The notes under the pieces are model-generated. The model was not told where the DNA came from. It saw nothing but the letters and a program-made list of their open reading frames with translations, and did not search any database. 64,000 nt of DNA, taken from Papaver somniferum (taxonomy: Eukaryota; Streptophyta; Magnoliopsida; Ranunculales; Papaveraceae). A program made the position numbers and the translations under genes. The DNA is taken from assembly GCF_003573695.1 (NCBI RefSeq), contig NC_039359.1:73479292-73543291 (forward strand), in the 5' to 3' direction. This document shows positions 24,501 through 34,767 of the stretch, piece after piece; positions within the stretch are counted from its first letter, which is position 1, and each line of letters begins with the position of its first letter.

Positions 24501-27500
24501 CCTGCTAATGAGTCTTCTTCATTCTTAGGTTGGTGGATTGTAACAACATCAGGTAATGAAGTCATTTGACCATTTTTTCCTTTGGGATCCTAATCTAACA
24601 TGATATATACCTTGATAACAAGAACACCCTGCTCAACAAAACAAACAACGGATCAACTTTAAGTTAGAAGATGAAAGGAATTTCAAGAAACAAACTTAAA
24701 TATAATTCACTGCAGCACCAACTGAAATTCAACAACTGGCACCTCAACTAAGCTTCAGTTCAACTCTCCAGCACCCAGGCCATTTCAAAAGTCCCATCTA
24801 CTGTTGCTTCCTGAGTTCTCGCGATTTATATCTCCTTGGACTGCTTACCATCAATCATCTCCACCATATCTGGATACAACCACTGAACTGCATAGCTCAT
24901 TTCAATACCCTTGCAACCAATTCGAATGATCCCATTACAGATTCGAGAAAATAACCACTACTGACTTCAGTTATATCAGCCAACGAGATCACATTTCGAA
25001 ACCATCTCAGCAAAAACACATTCATGCATTGATGTTCCTGGTCGAAATAGAGGGAAAAGAATGAACAACTTATTGTCTTTGTTGATGCCGTTGCCATCAC
25101 CATCTTCACTTCACTGAACTTCTTAAACTCAAGTCAACAGCGAACCCTTCATTTAATTTCGCTTCCATCACCATTAAATCAAGACCCAGTATTCATTTGC
25201 TATTGTTGAAAAAATACTATGCATCAATGGCAACAACACCATTTAATCGACCATTTCTGTGTAACCATCACCCATTCAAACACGTACATCATATATCCAA
25301 GATTTTGCTGCCATCTTTTTCCAATCAAACCCAAGATTCATCTCAACTGAGTTTCACAGCGGACTCAAATCCGCAACCACCCAACACACAGCATCACTAA
25401 CTTCACTGATATTGATATCAATCATCTACAAATCGAGTACAAGAACTTCACAGTACAAATTTAACAAAAACCCAAAAGAGCAAACTCATCAAAAAAATCT
25501 TCCTTCTCTCAGGAACATCAAAAAAATCTTGGATGAGATTATAAAATCCCCAAATATGACTGCTTTTTTATTGATTTCAATCTTCAATTCCATGTCTTAA
25601 CTCTCTCCAAATACCAACAACCATCACTGCAGTCTAGAATTCACGACCAACATTTAGAAATTAAACTAACCAAAATTGACGGCAACAACTTCTTTGTTTC
25701 TCGACCAGAAACCAATTCCCCTTCTCTATTCTTGCAGTTGTTCACCAAATTAACCCAATTTCTCCACATCTCTTGCTTCAAACCCCCGTCAAATCCCTGC
25801 TCTTTGTCTTTGAAATCGAGTTCAACCCTATCAAAACAGCACCAGTTCTTAGTCTTCTCACCCTTGAAGAATAGCCACAGAAACCCATCACCTAATACTT
25901 CTTAATCATCTCTCGATTCTCAGTAATTAAACCCTAAATTCCATCTCTTAGCTCAAACACAAAAATCTGAGTTGTCAACAGTCTAGGGTTTTGCGTTTGA
26001 GTTCGAATTATAGAGATGGAAGAATTGAGTTATGTTATGAAGATTTGAAGCAATTGAAGCTTAGGAAACTTGGGTTAGGGTTTGAGATGGTGAGCTAATA
26101 GGTACGGGTTTTCTTAATCAGAGACGGAGAAGTTGCTGCTGTTGATTGTTACCGAGAATACAGTTTACCCCAAAACTTCGAAATCGAAAAAATCTAATCA
26201 ATTCACAAATTTCCAATCTACTTCAACCCTAACCACAAACAATGACGAAAATCGGACCAGATCTACTCATAAACGCATCAAAAGTAATGGATGAAGGTGG
26301 AGTCGATTTCTTGTATTAGGGTTTTTTTTCCTAAGGGAGGAGGAAGTTTTGAGAGGTTAGAGACGAAGATAAGAGAGGAAGTCGAGAAATTGTAAGAACT
26401 TTCTTTTGATCTTCTATATACCTATCTTTGAACGGTCGAGATTTGATTTAAAATGGTCATACGGATTAAGGATATTTTTGGATGGTAGAGATTTGACTTA
26501 AAAGTGTCATACGGATTAAGGAAAATGTGTTTTCTTTGTGTTTTTTTTGTGCTTTCTCTATGTTCTTCCGGGTTAAATTTTGACTAGTCACATAGGTCAT
26601 GAAGTAATTTCGACTAGTCATATATGTCATGAAATAGCTACAGTTCACACTGCAAGACTCGCGTTAGCAAGATACACCATTGAAATCGATAAATATGAAG
26701 CTCTTTGTGTTTTCTTTTGGTTTTCTTTGTGATTTCTCCTTGTGTTTTTGTGCTTTCTCTTTTTGCTTCCGGTTTGAATTTCAACTAGTAACATAAGTCA
26801 TGAAGTAATTTTGACTAGTCATACAGGTCATGAAATAACTTCAGTTCACACTTCAAACCAAGCATGATATATCATCGAAATCGATAAATATGAAGCTCAG
26901 TGTTGATTCGAACTTCAAATTTTGTATGACGACAAACAAAATATGAATCATGAAGCTTCAGAAGGGTTCTGATTTCAAACTTAGCATGATACATCATCGA
27001 AATCGATAAATATGAAGCTCGGTGCGATTCAAACTTCAAATTCGGTATAACGACAAACAAACTATGAATCCCTAAACAAACCCTAAACTGTGAAACCTCC
27101 GGAATATTCGACGAAACCTTAAAAAAACCCTATTTCTTAGTAAGAATGACAAATCCATCCATTTACAGGTAAGATTCCTTCGGAATATTCTACGAAACCT
27201 TAAAGAAACCCTATTTCTTCATATTATATGCAAACCAGGCTCCGAGATTGAAACCTAGCCGCGAGTTGACTACTCTGAGTCAGAAACTTGGTAAGAACGA
27301 CGAATCCATCCATTTACATGTAAGATTCCTTCGGAATATTCTACGAAACCTTAAACAAACCATATTTCAGCATATTGTATGCATACCAGGAAACTTGGTA
27401 AGAACGACGAATCCATCCATTTACATGTAAGATTCCTTCGGAATATTCTACGGAACCTTAAACAACCCATATTTTTGCATATTGTATGCATATCAGCCTC

Positions 27501-28911
27501 CGTGATCGAAACCTGGCCGCAAGTTGACTACTATAAGCCAGAAACTTGGTAAGAACGACGAATCCATCCATTTACAGGTAAGATTCCTTCGGAATATTCT
27601 ACAAAACCTTAAACAAACCCTATTTATGCATATTGTATGCATACTAGGATCCGAGATCAAAACCTCGCCGGGAGTGGACTACTCTAAGTCAGAAACTTAG
27701 TAAGAACGACGAATCCCTCAATTTACAGGTAAGATTCTTTCGGAATATTCTACGAAACCTTAAAGAAACCCTATTTCTTCATATTGTATGCAAACCAGGC
27801 TCCGAGATGGAAACCTAGCCGCGAGTTGACTACTTTGAGTCAGAAACTTGGTAAGAACGACGAATCCATCCATTTACAAATAAAATTCCTTCGGAATATT
27901 CTACGAAACCTTAAACAAACCCTATTTCTCCATATTGTATGCATACCAGGCTCCGAGATCGAAACCTGGCCGTGAGTGGACTACTCTAAGTCGGAAACTT
28001 GATAAGAACGACGAATCCATCCATTTACAAGTAAGATTCCTTCAGAATATTTTTTGCGGCTTAGTCACCTGAGCATTTTTTTTGGACATTATATTTTGTT
28101 TCACAACTCTTATAAAGGGTTGTCTTAAAATTAGTATATTAAAGAACCACAAACTTGACAGAAATTGTGATAGCGTAGGAATGGTTAGTGGTGTAGACTT
28201 TCATGCAGGAGGCTGAGGATCAAATCCCCCCATCCTCATTTCTGCCAACGTTCTATATTTTTACTTCAACAACACTTATAAGTGTTGTTATGCATTTTTA
28301 TTAAGAAAAAAAAAACAACCAAAACTTGTGAACGGTAAGGATGGTTGATGAGCTAGACTTCTATGTAGTAGATTCATGTTCAAATCTCCCTTCTAATCTC
28401 ATTTTTTCCAACATTCTATATTTTTACTTCAACAACACTTATAAGTGTTGTTATACGTTTTTATTAAAAAAAAGGAAAAAAAAAACAAAACTTGTGAACT
28501 GTAAGGATGGTTGATGAGCCAGACTTCCAAGCAGTAGGTTCATGTTCGAATCTCCCCTCTAACACTATTTTTCATCATCATATTTTGGTGTTCTTCAACA
28601 ACTCTTGTGAAAATTGTGACAGGCTTAGTCACTACCTTTATGGAACAGAGTTGTTATAGCTCAATGTCGTCACAACGTTTTTGCTTAAGGAGTTGTCGTT
28701 TGTTTTCTTAGCGCAACCCCTTGTTTCCTAAGGGTTGACAGTGATGATATACGACAACTCTTCCTTTGAAACCAGTTGTAAAACATATGACTTTCTACGA
28801 TGTTTAGCGAAGAGTTGTAAATCTCCAGTTGTAGATGTATATTTTTCCCGTAGTGTGCTTCTTTTTTATGGAAATTGAACTTACCATTTTAATGCTTGAG
28901 CTAGCATCCAT
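21532..28911 (-). CDS. MULE-carried two-exon zinc-finger (GRF-like) protein; intron holds a CACTA
   Basis: Exon 1 is 28911-28885 (nine codons, MDASSSIKM) with a GTAAGTT donor. Exon 2 is 21945-21532, preceded by an AATGCAG acceptor, and joins in frame to give about 147 residues with no internal stop. Exon 2 shows ECEMCREKYHEPM, then a CCHC-like CDACAGDHRFADC, then a GRF-type zinc-binding stretch with PKCHSTKVRM, GYLKCQKCEDFQWVSDAI and an acidic-basic tail. GRF fingers bind single-stranded or structured nucleic acid in other proteins; a role here in transposition or host interaction is inference. The 6.85-kb CACTA lies wholly within the intron, which would otherwise be about 80-90 bp. The right MULE end would supply the promoter. 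Unlike the transposase gene beside it, the frame is intact. Function unknown. Confidence 0.6.
22001..22003. repeat. CACTA target-site duplication TGC, left copy
   Basis: TGC precedes CACTACGGG at 22004, and TGC follows CCCGTAGTG at 28856-28858. A 3-bp duplication is the hallmark of CACTA insertion. Confidence 0.85.
22010..22500. repeat. Left subterminal repeat region of the CACTA
   Basis: Many copies of a roughly ACAACAC/TTGTAGAA-type motif occur in both orientations, as in the right subterminal region. Short frames here are a by-product of the repeats. Confidence 0.65.
22960..23150 (-). pseudogene. Captured 40S ribosomal protein S3 exon, copy 1
   Basis: The minus strand reads QGVIGIKVKNMLD, a stop, then DPKGKNDPMTPLPDVTIH and QPKVEED. 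This is the C-terminal exon of the small-subunit ribosomal protein RPS3 (mRNA-entry side of the 40S subunit). The tryptophan codon expected after MLD is TAG. Upstream, a TTTTGTTGAG border looks like the original intron acceptor, so the piece came from genomic DNA rather than from mRNA. It lies inside a CACTA and has a second copy at 24465-24640. Confidence 0.8.
24465..24640 (-). pseudogene. Captured 40S ribosomal protein S3 exon, copy 2
   Basis: The minus strand reads QGVLVIKVYIMLD, the same TAG stop, then DPKGKNGQMTSLPDVVTIH and QPKNEED. The copy lies about 1.49 kb from copy 1, and the similarity extends into flanking intron (CTCAACAAAACAAACAAC) on one side and downstream sequence on the other. 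The shared stop shows that the lesion predates the duplication inside the element. Confidence 0.8.
24700..26400 (-). other. Gene-like captured sequence inside the CACTA, not identified
   Basis: The minus strand has an open stretch at 25109-24897 (MKMVMATASTKTISC...) and, near 25900-26350, phrases typical of plant 5' untranslated regions (several AACCCTAA / TAGGGTTT). It looks like promoter or leader DNA plus part of a gene picked up by the element. I cannot name the source. Confidence 0.35.
26440..27060 (+). repeat. Interspersed short repeats inside the CACTA
   Basis: CATACGGATTAAGGA occurs at about 26460 and 26510. CATCGAAATCGATAAATAT-type phrases recur near 26683, 26876 and 26997. TAGTCATA.AGGTCATGAA recurs near 26585-26630 and 26785-26835. 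The pattern is a degenerate direct-repeat field of about 150-200 bp units. Confidence 0.6.
27080..28060 (+). repeat. Tandem array, 151-bp unit, about 6.5 copies
   Basis: The anchor GTAAGAACGACGAATCCATC or close variants start at about 27140, 27291, 27398, 27549, 27700, 27851 and 28002. The spacing is therefore 151 bp except for one shortened 107-bp unit. Each unit also has ATTCCTTCGGAATATTC (a near palindrome), TGTATGCATACCAGG and TTTACAGGTAAGATT (a splice-donor look-alike). Frames within are repeat artefacts. Confidence 0.9.
28130..28560 (+). repeat. Three degenerate tandem units with tRNA-like boxes and hairpin, CACTA right part
   Basis: Units of about 165-180 bp begin with an AAACTTGTGAAC-like phrase. 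They hold AAGGATGGTTGATGAGC (box-A-like) and a box-B-like CATGTTCAAATCTCCC, and the first two then have ACAACACTTATAAGTGTTGT, a perfect 20-bp palindrome. They lie in the subterminal region of the CACTA. Confidence 0.65.
28856..28858. repeat. CACTA target-site duplication TGC, right copy
   Basis: It matches 22001-22003. Confidence 0.85.
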
Positions 28912-29232
28912 TAAAGTTGATGAAGAAACACTACCAATACACTGTAAATACGTTTTGGATCACCACCATATATAAGAGTATTTCTGGTGAAAAAATGGTC
29001 GTTATTTTCAACGATCGGGATCTGTCACCGTCCGTTTCATATCCTCGGACACGTGTCACCATCTAATCATTTTGGACAAGATGGGAATTTTCCAATATTT
29101 GAGGGCTAAGATGGTAAAATTCCATGACTCGTGCGTGTCACATGTGTCGCAGATTCGTTGAATCTAGTCGCGAAGAACATAAATGTAAATTTCCTACACA
29201 TGCGGGTAGACATGTATGCTTTTTGGACTAAT

Positions 29233-29347
29233 TAACTATCTCTAACGTCAAAAACAAGGTTTTCGGGCATTTTGACTTATTTTTTTAATGTTCGGGGTAT
29301 TTTGACAAGGTGATGATCGAAATTGGGGCATTTTGCCTCTTAACCCT
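29233..29347 (-). repeat. MULE right terminal inverted repeat
   Basis: It is the reverse complement of 16442-16556 with scattered mismatches. It presumably also carries the promoter of the minus-strand zinc-finger gene that starts at 28911. A further CACGTGTCACCATC palindrome-containing motif lies just inside (about 29050). Confidence 0.88.
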
Positions 29348-29349
29348 TA

Positions 29350-30017
29350 TTTTTTAAAGTGAAAGAACTGTTGGAGAACAAACTTTATTTGCTGGTACCT
29401 GATGATATGTCGAATGAAAATTTCATGGAATGGAATACACTTAAGAGTGTCTTAGACGTCGGAGCTGTTGGCAGCAAAATTATAGTAACCACACGTAGCC
29501 AAAAAGTTGCATTGGTACATGGTTCAATTTCTCCCTACAATCTAGATGCATTATCAGGTGCTCAATGCTGGTCTATTATCAAATAGAAAGCTTTTTCCCT
29601 GAGCGAAGCATCGGAGACTCCAAATATGAGAAATATAGGAGAGAAAATATCAAAAAGATGCGTAGGTTTGCTCCTCGCAGCAGCCTTTTTAGGTGGTCTT
29701 ATGCACTCACAGAGCGATGAAAGACATTGGTTGTCAAGAGACAACAAAAACTTAGAAACACTAGAAATCAAAGCGGCGAAATCATATCAATGTTGAAACT
29801 GAGCTGTGATAACTTAAAGTTCCATATGAAACAATGTTTCTCATACTGTTTTTTATTTCCTAAACACTGGAGAATCAATAGGGAAACCTTGATCCGGTTA
29901 TGGATGGATGAAGGATTCCTTCATCCGTCTCATGGAGGAAGTCATCAAAACTCACTTGAGTATATCGGTAACAATTATTTCTATAGTTTGTTATCAAATT
30001 CTTTCTTTCAAGATGTT
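29350..30017 (+). pseudogene. NB-ARC pseudogene, piece 2: kinase-2 to ARC2 region
   Basis: The translation gives VKELLENKLYLLVPDDM (kinase-2 with the DD pair), GSKIIVTTRSQKVA (RNBS-B), a stop after CWSIIK, KRCVGLLLAAAFLGG (GLPLA region) and, in another frame, LKFHMKQCFSYCFLFPKHW and LIRLWMDEGFL (RNBS-D). This follows piece 1 directly in the family order, so the MULE split one gene. Stops and shifts occur near 29583 and 29720-29800. The copia TSD ATGTT (30013-30017) ends the piece. Confidence 0.9.
30013..30017. repeat. Target-site duplication ATGTT, left copy (copia)
   Basis: ATGTT is found directly before the 5' LTR and directly after the 3' LTR (35048-35052), inside the NB-ARC frame. Confidence 0.88.
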
Positions 30018-30297
30018 TATTGAGACACGTGACTGAGACTGTTTAGGAAAGTCTCAGTTATGTACGTCTCTTAGAGATTGTTTAGGAAAGTCTTATATAA
30101 TAAGACTTCTAAGCTCGGTAACAAATCCGAGAATCCGAGACTGATATGGAATGTACTTTGATTAGGACTCTTTATATTGGTCAAGAGTTAGAGTCGTGTT
30201 AGGAAGTTATTTCTTTCCCAAGTATGAATCATATATATATGTATCAATGTATTGTAAAAGAAATAAGAAGTTAATAAGAGATATCAAATTCTTAACA
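30018..30297 (+). repeat. 5' LTR of the copia element (TA...CA ends)
   Basis: It starts TATTGAGACACG and ends TTCTTAACA. The TSD shows that the first two bases are TA instead of the usual TG, and the 3' LTR starts the same way. Pairs such as GAGACTGTTTAGGAAAGTCTC form hairpins near the start. Confidence 0.93.
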
Positions 30298-30313
30298 TGG
30301 CATCGAGAGCCAG
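30298..30313 (+). other. Primer-binding site of the copia element
   Basis: TGGCATCGAGAGCCAG begins at the first base after the 5' LTR. It is a variant of TGGTATCAGAGCC, complementary to the initiator methionine tRNA 3' end. Confidence 0.8.
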
Positions 30314-30346
30314 TTTTGAAACCTAAAAAAAAAAAAAAAACTAAAG

Positions 30347-33300
30347 ATGGTCAATGAGATTGAATCATCAAAAGGGAAGGTGATGGAATATGATACACAG
30401 AAGAAGAATCCTGTATATCATCTAGGATCGAGTGATGGACCAGGAACTATCATCACTCCAATAGTTATGAGAGGGAATAATTATGATGAATGGGCTAGAG
30501 CCATAAGAAGATCGCTGATAGCCAAGAGAAAATATGGTTTCATTGATGGAACCATCAAGCGACCTGAAGATCCAGATCAGTTAGAAGATTGGATAGCAGT
30601 GCAATCAACGTTGGTGTCATGGATTGGTAACACGTTGGAGTTGTCGGTAAGATCAACCCTGGGAGATTATGAGGATGCAAGTATATTATGGGCACACCTG
30701 AAGAGAAGGTTTTGTGTTGTTAGTGGAACAAGAATATGTCAACTAAAAGCATCTTTAAGTGAATGTAAACAGAAGAAAACAGAGGGAGTTGCTATATATT
30801 TTGGCAGATTGAACAAAATATGGGATGAGATGGTGACTTATATGAAGATAACGCAATGCAAGTGTGGACAGTGTACATGTAATATCGCATCTCAGGTAAG
30901 TATGTTAAGAGAAGAAGATTTCTTGCACTATTTTCTGATTGGGTTAGATTCTGTATACAGTTCTTTGCGTGAACAATTGCTTGCAAGGGAACCATTGCCG
31001 TCTGTAGATGTTGCGTATCAAACCATTGTGAACTCAGAACGCCTAAAGATTGGAGATGGAGTAGTACCTACAGAGATGCAAGAGAATATTATGGCCTTCA
31101 AAGTGCAAGCTGATCAACGCCTACTTAATAGTGCTTATGATCCCACCAAGTACTGCAAAACTTGCAGCAGACAAGGACACTCAGATGATGGGTGTTTTAA
31201 AATCATTGGATATCCAGAATGGTGGGGAGACAGACCAAAGAATGGCAGAGGAGGAAGAACTGGAGGAAGAGGACGTGCTGGAAGAGGAGGTAGAGGACAA
31301 GGAGGGAATCCTGTCCGTGCTCATAACCTGCAACTTTCGGCAGCAAAAGATAGTGCTGGTACGTCATCAGCTGATGAAGTATGTCTAGTAGGAGTAACAG
31401 CTGCACAAGTACAACAGGTGATGGAGTTTTTAAACTCAAGAAAGTCGGGTTCTCATCTACAAGGTAAAAAGAATGAAACATCTTGGATTGTTGACACAGG
31501 AGCAACAAACCATGTTACGTATGAAGTTCTTAACATGATAAATGTAAGAGATATTAGGGCATGTTCAGTTGGATTGCCTGATGGAAAGTATGCATCCTCT
31601 GAGAAAATAGGAACTGTGATTCTTCCTGGTGGATTGAAACTTGAAAACGTGCTTTATGTGCCAAAGATAACCTGTAACCTAATTTCAGTCACACAACTTA
31701 TTGATGAGATAAGTTGTATTCTTCAGTGTACTAACAAATTATGTCTTATACAGGACCGGTCTACGAGGAGGATGATTGGAGTGGCTGAGAGACAAGGTGG
31801 ACTATATATTTTCTGTGGTGTGCCGCATGTTGAAGTTATGGCTGTGCGTGAAGATACATATGAGTTGTGGCATCAACGTATGGGACACCCTTCAGAGAAA
31901 GTTTTGCAGAAGTTGCAAGGTGTGAGTAGATTAATCAAAAAGAATAATGATGCTTGTGATATTTGCCCTCGGGCAAAGCATCGTAGAAGCAGTTTTTCTA
32001 GTAGTTTGAGTAAATCAGATTGTATTTTTGATTTAGTTCACACAGATTTATGGGGTCCTTATAAGATCCCTTCATCATGTGGAGCTCAATATTTTCTGAC
32101 AATAGTGGATGATTTTTCAAGAGGTGTTTGGATTTATTTAATTCAGAATAAAACAGAAGTTGAATCAAAATTTCGTGAATTTGTTGCTCTTGTGAAGCGT
32201 CAATTTAACAAAGATATTAAAATTGTTAGAAGTGATAATGGAACGGAATTTAATGCATTGCGTGGTTATTTTAAGACTAATGGAATAGTCTTTGAGATGT
32301 CATGTGTAGGTACTCCTCAACAAAATGGAAGAGTGGGCATCAACATATAATGAATGTAGCAAGGGCTTTAAGATTTCAAGCAAGCTTGCCGAAATGGTTG
32401 TGGGGAGAGTGTGCATTGATAGCAGCGTACTTGATAAATCGTACGCCTACACCTATCCTAAATAATAAAACACCATATGAAGTATTGTTTGGAAAACCAC
32501 CTATATATAAACAGTTGAAGGTGTTTGGGTGCTTGTGCTATGTACATGATCAAAATAGTAAAGGAGATAAGTTTGCTAGTCGAGGACGGAGGTGTGTGTT
32601 TCTTGGCTACCCATATGGTAAGAAGGCATGGCAAGTTTATGATCTAGACACAAGAAAATTTATGGTGTCTCGAGATGTGAAATTCTGTGAGACACAATTT
32701 CCATTTAAGACTGAGTTGAATGGTAAAACAGTTGAGACGGACATTATGGGGAGCTCTAGAAGTCATATAGCGACTGATGTTGCTGGGACTACAGCTGAGA
32801 CTGATTGTAATGGTGAAGAGTGGAGTGATGATGAAGAGTGCCTATCCGCTGGCGGTGAAGAAACTGCAGGAGAACAACGACAGATAGATGGAGATATCGC
32901 AGTACAAACTGCGGCACATGCTGAAGATGTAGCTGTTCAGCGTCAGACTACAGCGTCAGAAAATTCTGCTGTTGTGAACAATGATGAACAAGCCACGGAT
33001 GCTGCTGTTGTGAATGAAGATTTAGGAAAGGGGAAGCGTCAGAAGATTCCCTCGAGTAGGCTTAAAGGGTTTGTGACATGCACCATTAGAGAAAATAGTC
33101 CATCTCACTCTCAATCATCACAGCCATCATCCTCAGGTACACCTTATCCTTTGACATATTATGTTAGTTATGACAGGTTTTCGGACATGCATAAAAATTA
33201 TATTGCTACAATATCTGCAAAGTCTGAGCCGAGGAATTTCAGAGAGGCAATGAAACATCCAGGCTGGAGGAAAGCAATGGCGGAAGAAATACGGGCCTTA

Positions 33301-34761
33301 GAAGAACAAGGCACATGGGATCTAACAGAACTGCCACCTGGTAAGAAAGCTTTAGGAAGTAAGTGTATATATACGGAAAAATATGATGAAAACGGGAATT
33401 TGGTACGTTTAAAGGCGAGACTTGTGATTTTTGGAAATCATCAAGTTGAAGGATTAGATTACAATGAGACATTTGCACCAGTGGCAAAGATGACAACGGT
33501 TCGTATGTTCTTGGCTGTAGCTGCAGCTAAACAGTGGTATGTGCATCAGATGGATGTGCATAATGCGTTCCTACATGGAGATTTGGAAGAGGAAGTATAT
33601 ATGAAAATACCACCAGGATTTGCTAAGGGTAATCCGAATATGGTGTGTAAGATGAAGAAATCGTTGTATGGCCTAAAACAAGCACCGCGGTGTTGGTTTG
33701 CGAAGCTATCAACTGCATTGAAGAATTATGGGTTTCGGAAATCATACTCAGATTATTCTCTTTTTACTATGATGAAGGGAAAGATGCAACTTAATGTGCT
33801 TGTGTATGTTGATGATTTAATTATTGCAGGGAATGATCTAGTTGCGCTTACACAATTTAAAGCGTACTTGGGTCAATGTTTTAAGATGAAAGATTTAGGA
33901 AAATTAAAATACTTCCTAGGTTTGGAAGTGGCTCGTAGTAAACGAGGTTTCTACATATGCCAGAGGAAATATGCGTTGGATATTATAATGGAGGCAGGTT
34001 TATTGGGTGCGAAACCTGCAGAATTTCCTATTGAAACCAATCATCGTCTTGCTTTAGCAACATGAGATTTGCTTTATGATGTATAAAAGTATAGAAGATT
34101 GGTTGGACGTTTGATATATTTATCTGTCACCAGACCAGATCTTGCTTACTCAGTGCATATCTTATCTCAGTTTATGCGACGACCAAGAATGGAGCATTGG
34201 GAAGCAGCACTTCGTGTGGTTAGATATTTGAAAAAGAATCCTGGACAAGGAATTCTGTTGCGCTCTGATAGTAGTTTAACCTTGAGAGGTTGGTGTGATT
34301 CAGATTGGGCAAGTTGTCCTTTAACTAGGCGTTCACTGACGGGATGGTTTATTTGTTTTGGAGATTCGCCAGTATCTTGGAAGACTAAGAAGCAACCAAC
34401 TGTGTCTCGTAGCTCGGCTGAAGCAGAATATCGTTCCATGGCGGCGGCTACATGTGAATTGAAATGGTTGAAACAATTACTCAGTGATTTGAGGGTTTAT
34501 CATACACAAGCGATGAGTCTTCTTTGCGATAGTCAATCAACTTTATATATTGCGAAGAACCCTGTTTTTCATGAAAGAACAAAACATATTGAAGTGGACT
34601 GTCATCTAGTAAGGGATGCGGTAATACAAAAGATTATTCTACCTTCTTATACTCCTACCACAATGCAGTTGGCGGATATATTCACAAAGTCGTTGGGAAA
34701 AGCTCAGTTCCATGCTATTTTATCCAAGATGGGCATTTGTGACCTGCATGCTCCGTCTTGA
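30347..34761 (+). pseudogene. Copia gag-pol polyprotein, nearly complete but broken
   Basis: A single polyprotein would supply particle, protease, integrase, RT and RNase H. Gag: MRGNNYDEWARAIRRSL near 30465 and a CKTCSRQGHSDDGCF zinc motif at about 31150; glycine/arginine-rich stretch; protease TSWIVDTGATNHV near 31480; GAG-pre-integrase LWHQRMGHPSEKVLQKL near 31870 with CDICPRAKHRR; integrase FDLVHTDLWGPY, IVDDFSRGVWIYL, SDNGTEF (32030-32250); [40 protein letters not shown] and [11 protein letters not shown] (33470-33840); RNase [17 protein letters not shown] near 34410 and [11 protein letters not shown] near 34680. The frame shifts at about 32335 in the integrase, and two stops lie at 34063 and 34084 between RT and RNase H. 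A glutamine-to-stop type change explains the second. Confidence 0.95.
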
Positions 34762-34767
34762 GGGGGG
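34761..34767 (+). other. Polypurine tract of the copia element
   Basis: AGGGGGG immediately precedes the 3' LTR; the wider context is TTGAGGGGGG, the common plant copia form. Confidence 0.8.

Larger units (their letters stand above)
22004..28855. mobile_element. Non-autonomous CACTA (En/Spm) transposon with captured gene pieces
   Basis: The ends CACTACGGGAAAAAT and ATTTTTCCCGTAGTG are perfect 15-bp inverted repeats with a TGC target duplication. Subterminal regions are rich in short ACAACNCTT / TTGTNNAA repeats in both orientations (22010-22500 and 28070-28840), where the transposon's DNA-binding protein would act. No transposase domain is present in the 6.85 kb. The interior contains two copies of a ribosomal protein S3 exon, gene-like 5' sequence (25900-26350) and tandem repeats. 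It sits in the intron of a MULE gene. Confidence 0.92.
16442..29347 (+). mobile_element. Mutator-like element (MULE), 12.9 kb including a nested CACTA
   Basis: The ends are long inverted repeats. The left end AGGGTTAAGAGGCAAAATG... and the reverse complement of the right end agree over about 115 bp with few mismatches (16442-16556 against 29347-29233). Inside is a mudrA-like transposase pseudogene on the plus strand and a zinc-finger gene on the minus strand. Without the nested CACTA the element would be about 6.05 kb. It interrupts an NB-ARC gene between the RNBS-A and kinase-2 regions. I could not see a clean 9-bp target duplication: the flanks TTTGTAAAT and TATTTTTTA are both AT-rich but do not match. 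Confidence 0.9.

Noticed and set aside
27248..27975. Repeated small protein (KPSRELTTLSQKLG...)
   Set aside because: The similar frames are produced by the 151-bp tandem array, not by related genes.
27080..28060. CRISPR-like regular repeats
   Set aside because: The repeat is a contiguous 151-bp tandem unit with no distinct spacers, in plant nuclear DNA inside a transposon.
16433..29356. 9-bp MULE target-site duplication
   Set aside because: Flanks TTTGTAAAT and TATTTTTTA are both AT-rich but agree at too few positions. The duplication may have decayed.
31131..31508. Extra open frames over the copia gag region
   Set aside because: They overlap the recognised gag zinc-motif and glycine/arginine-rich region in other frames and match nothing.
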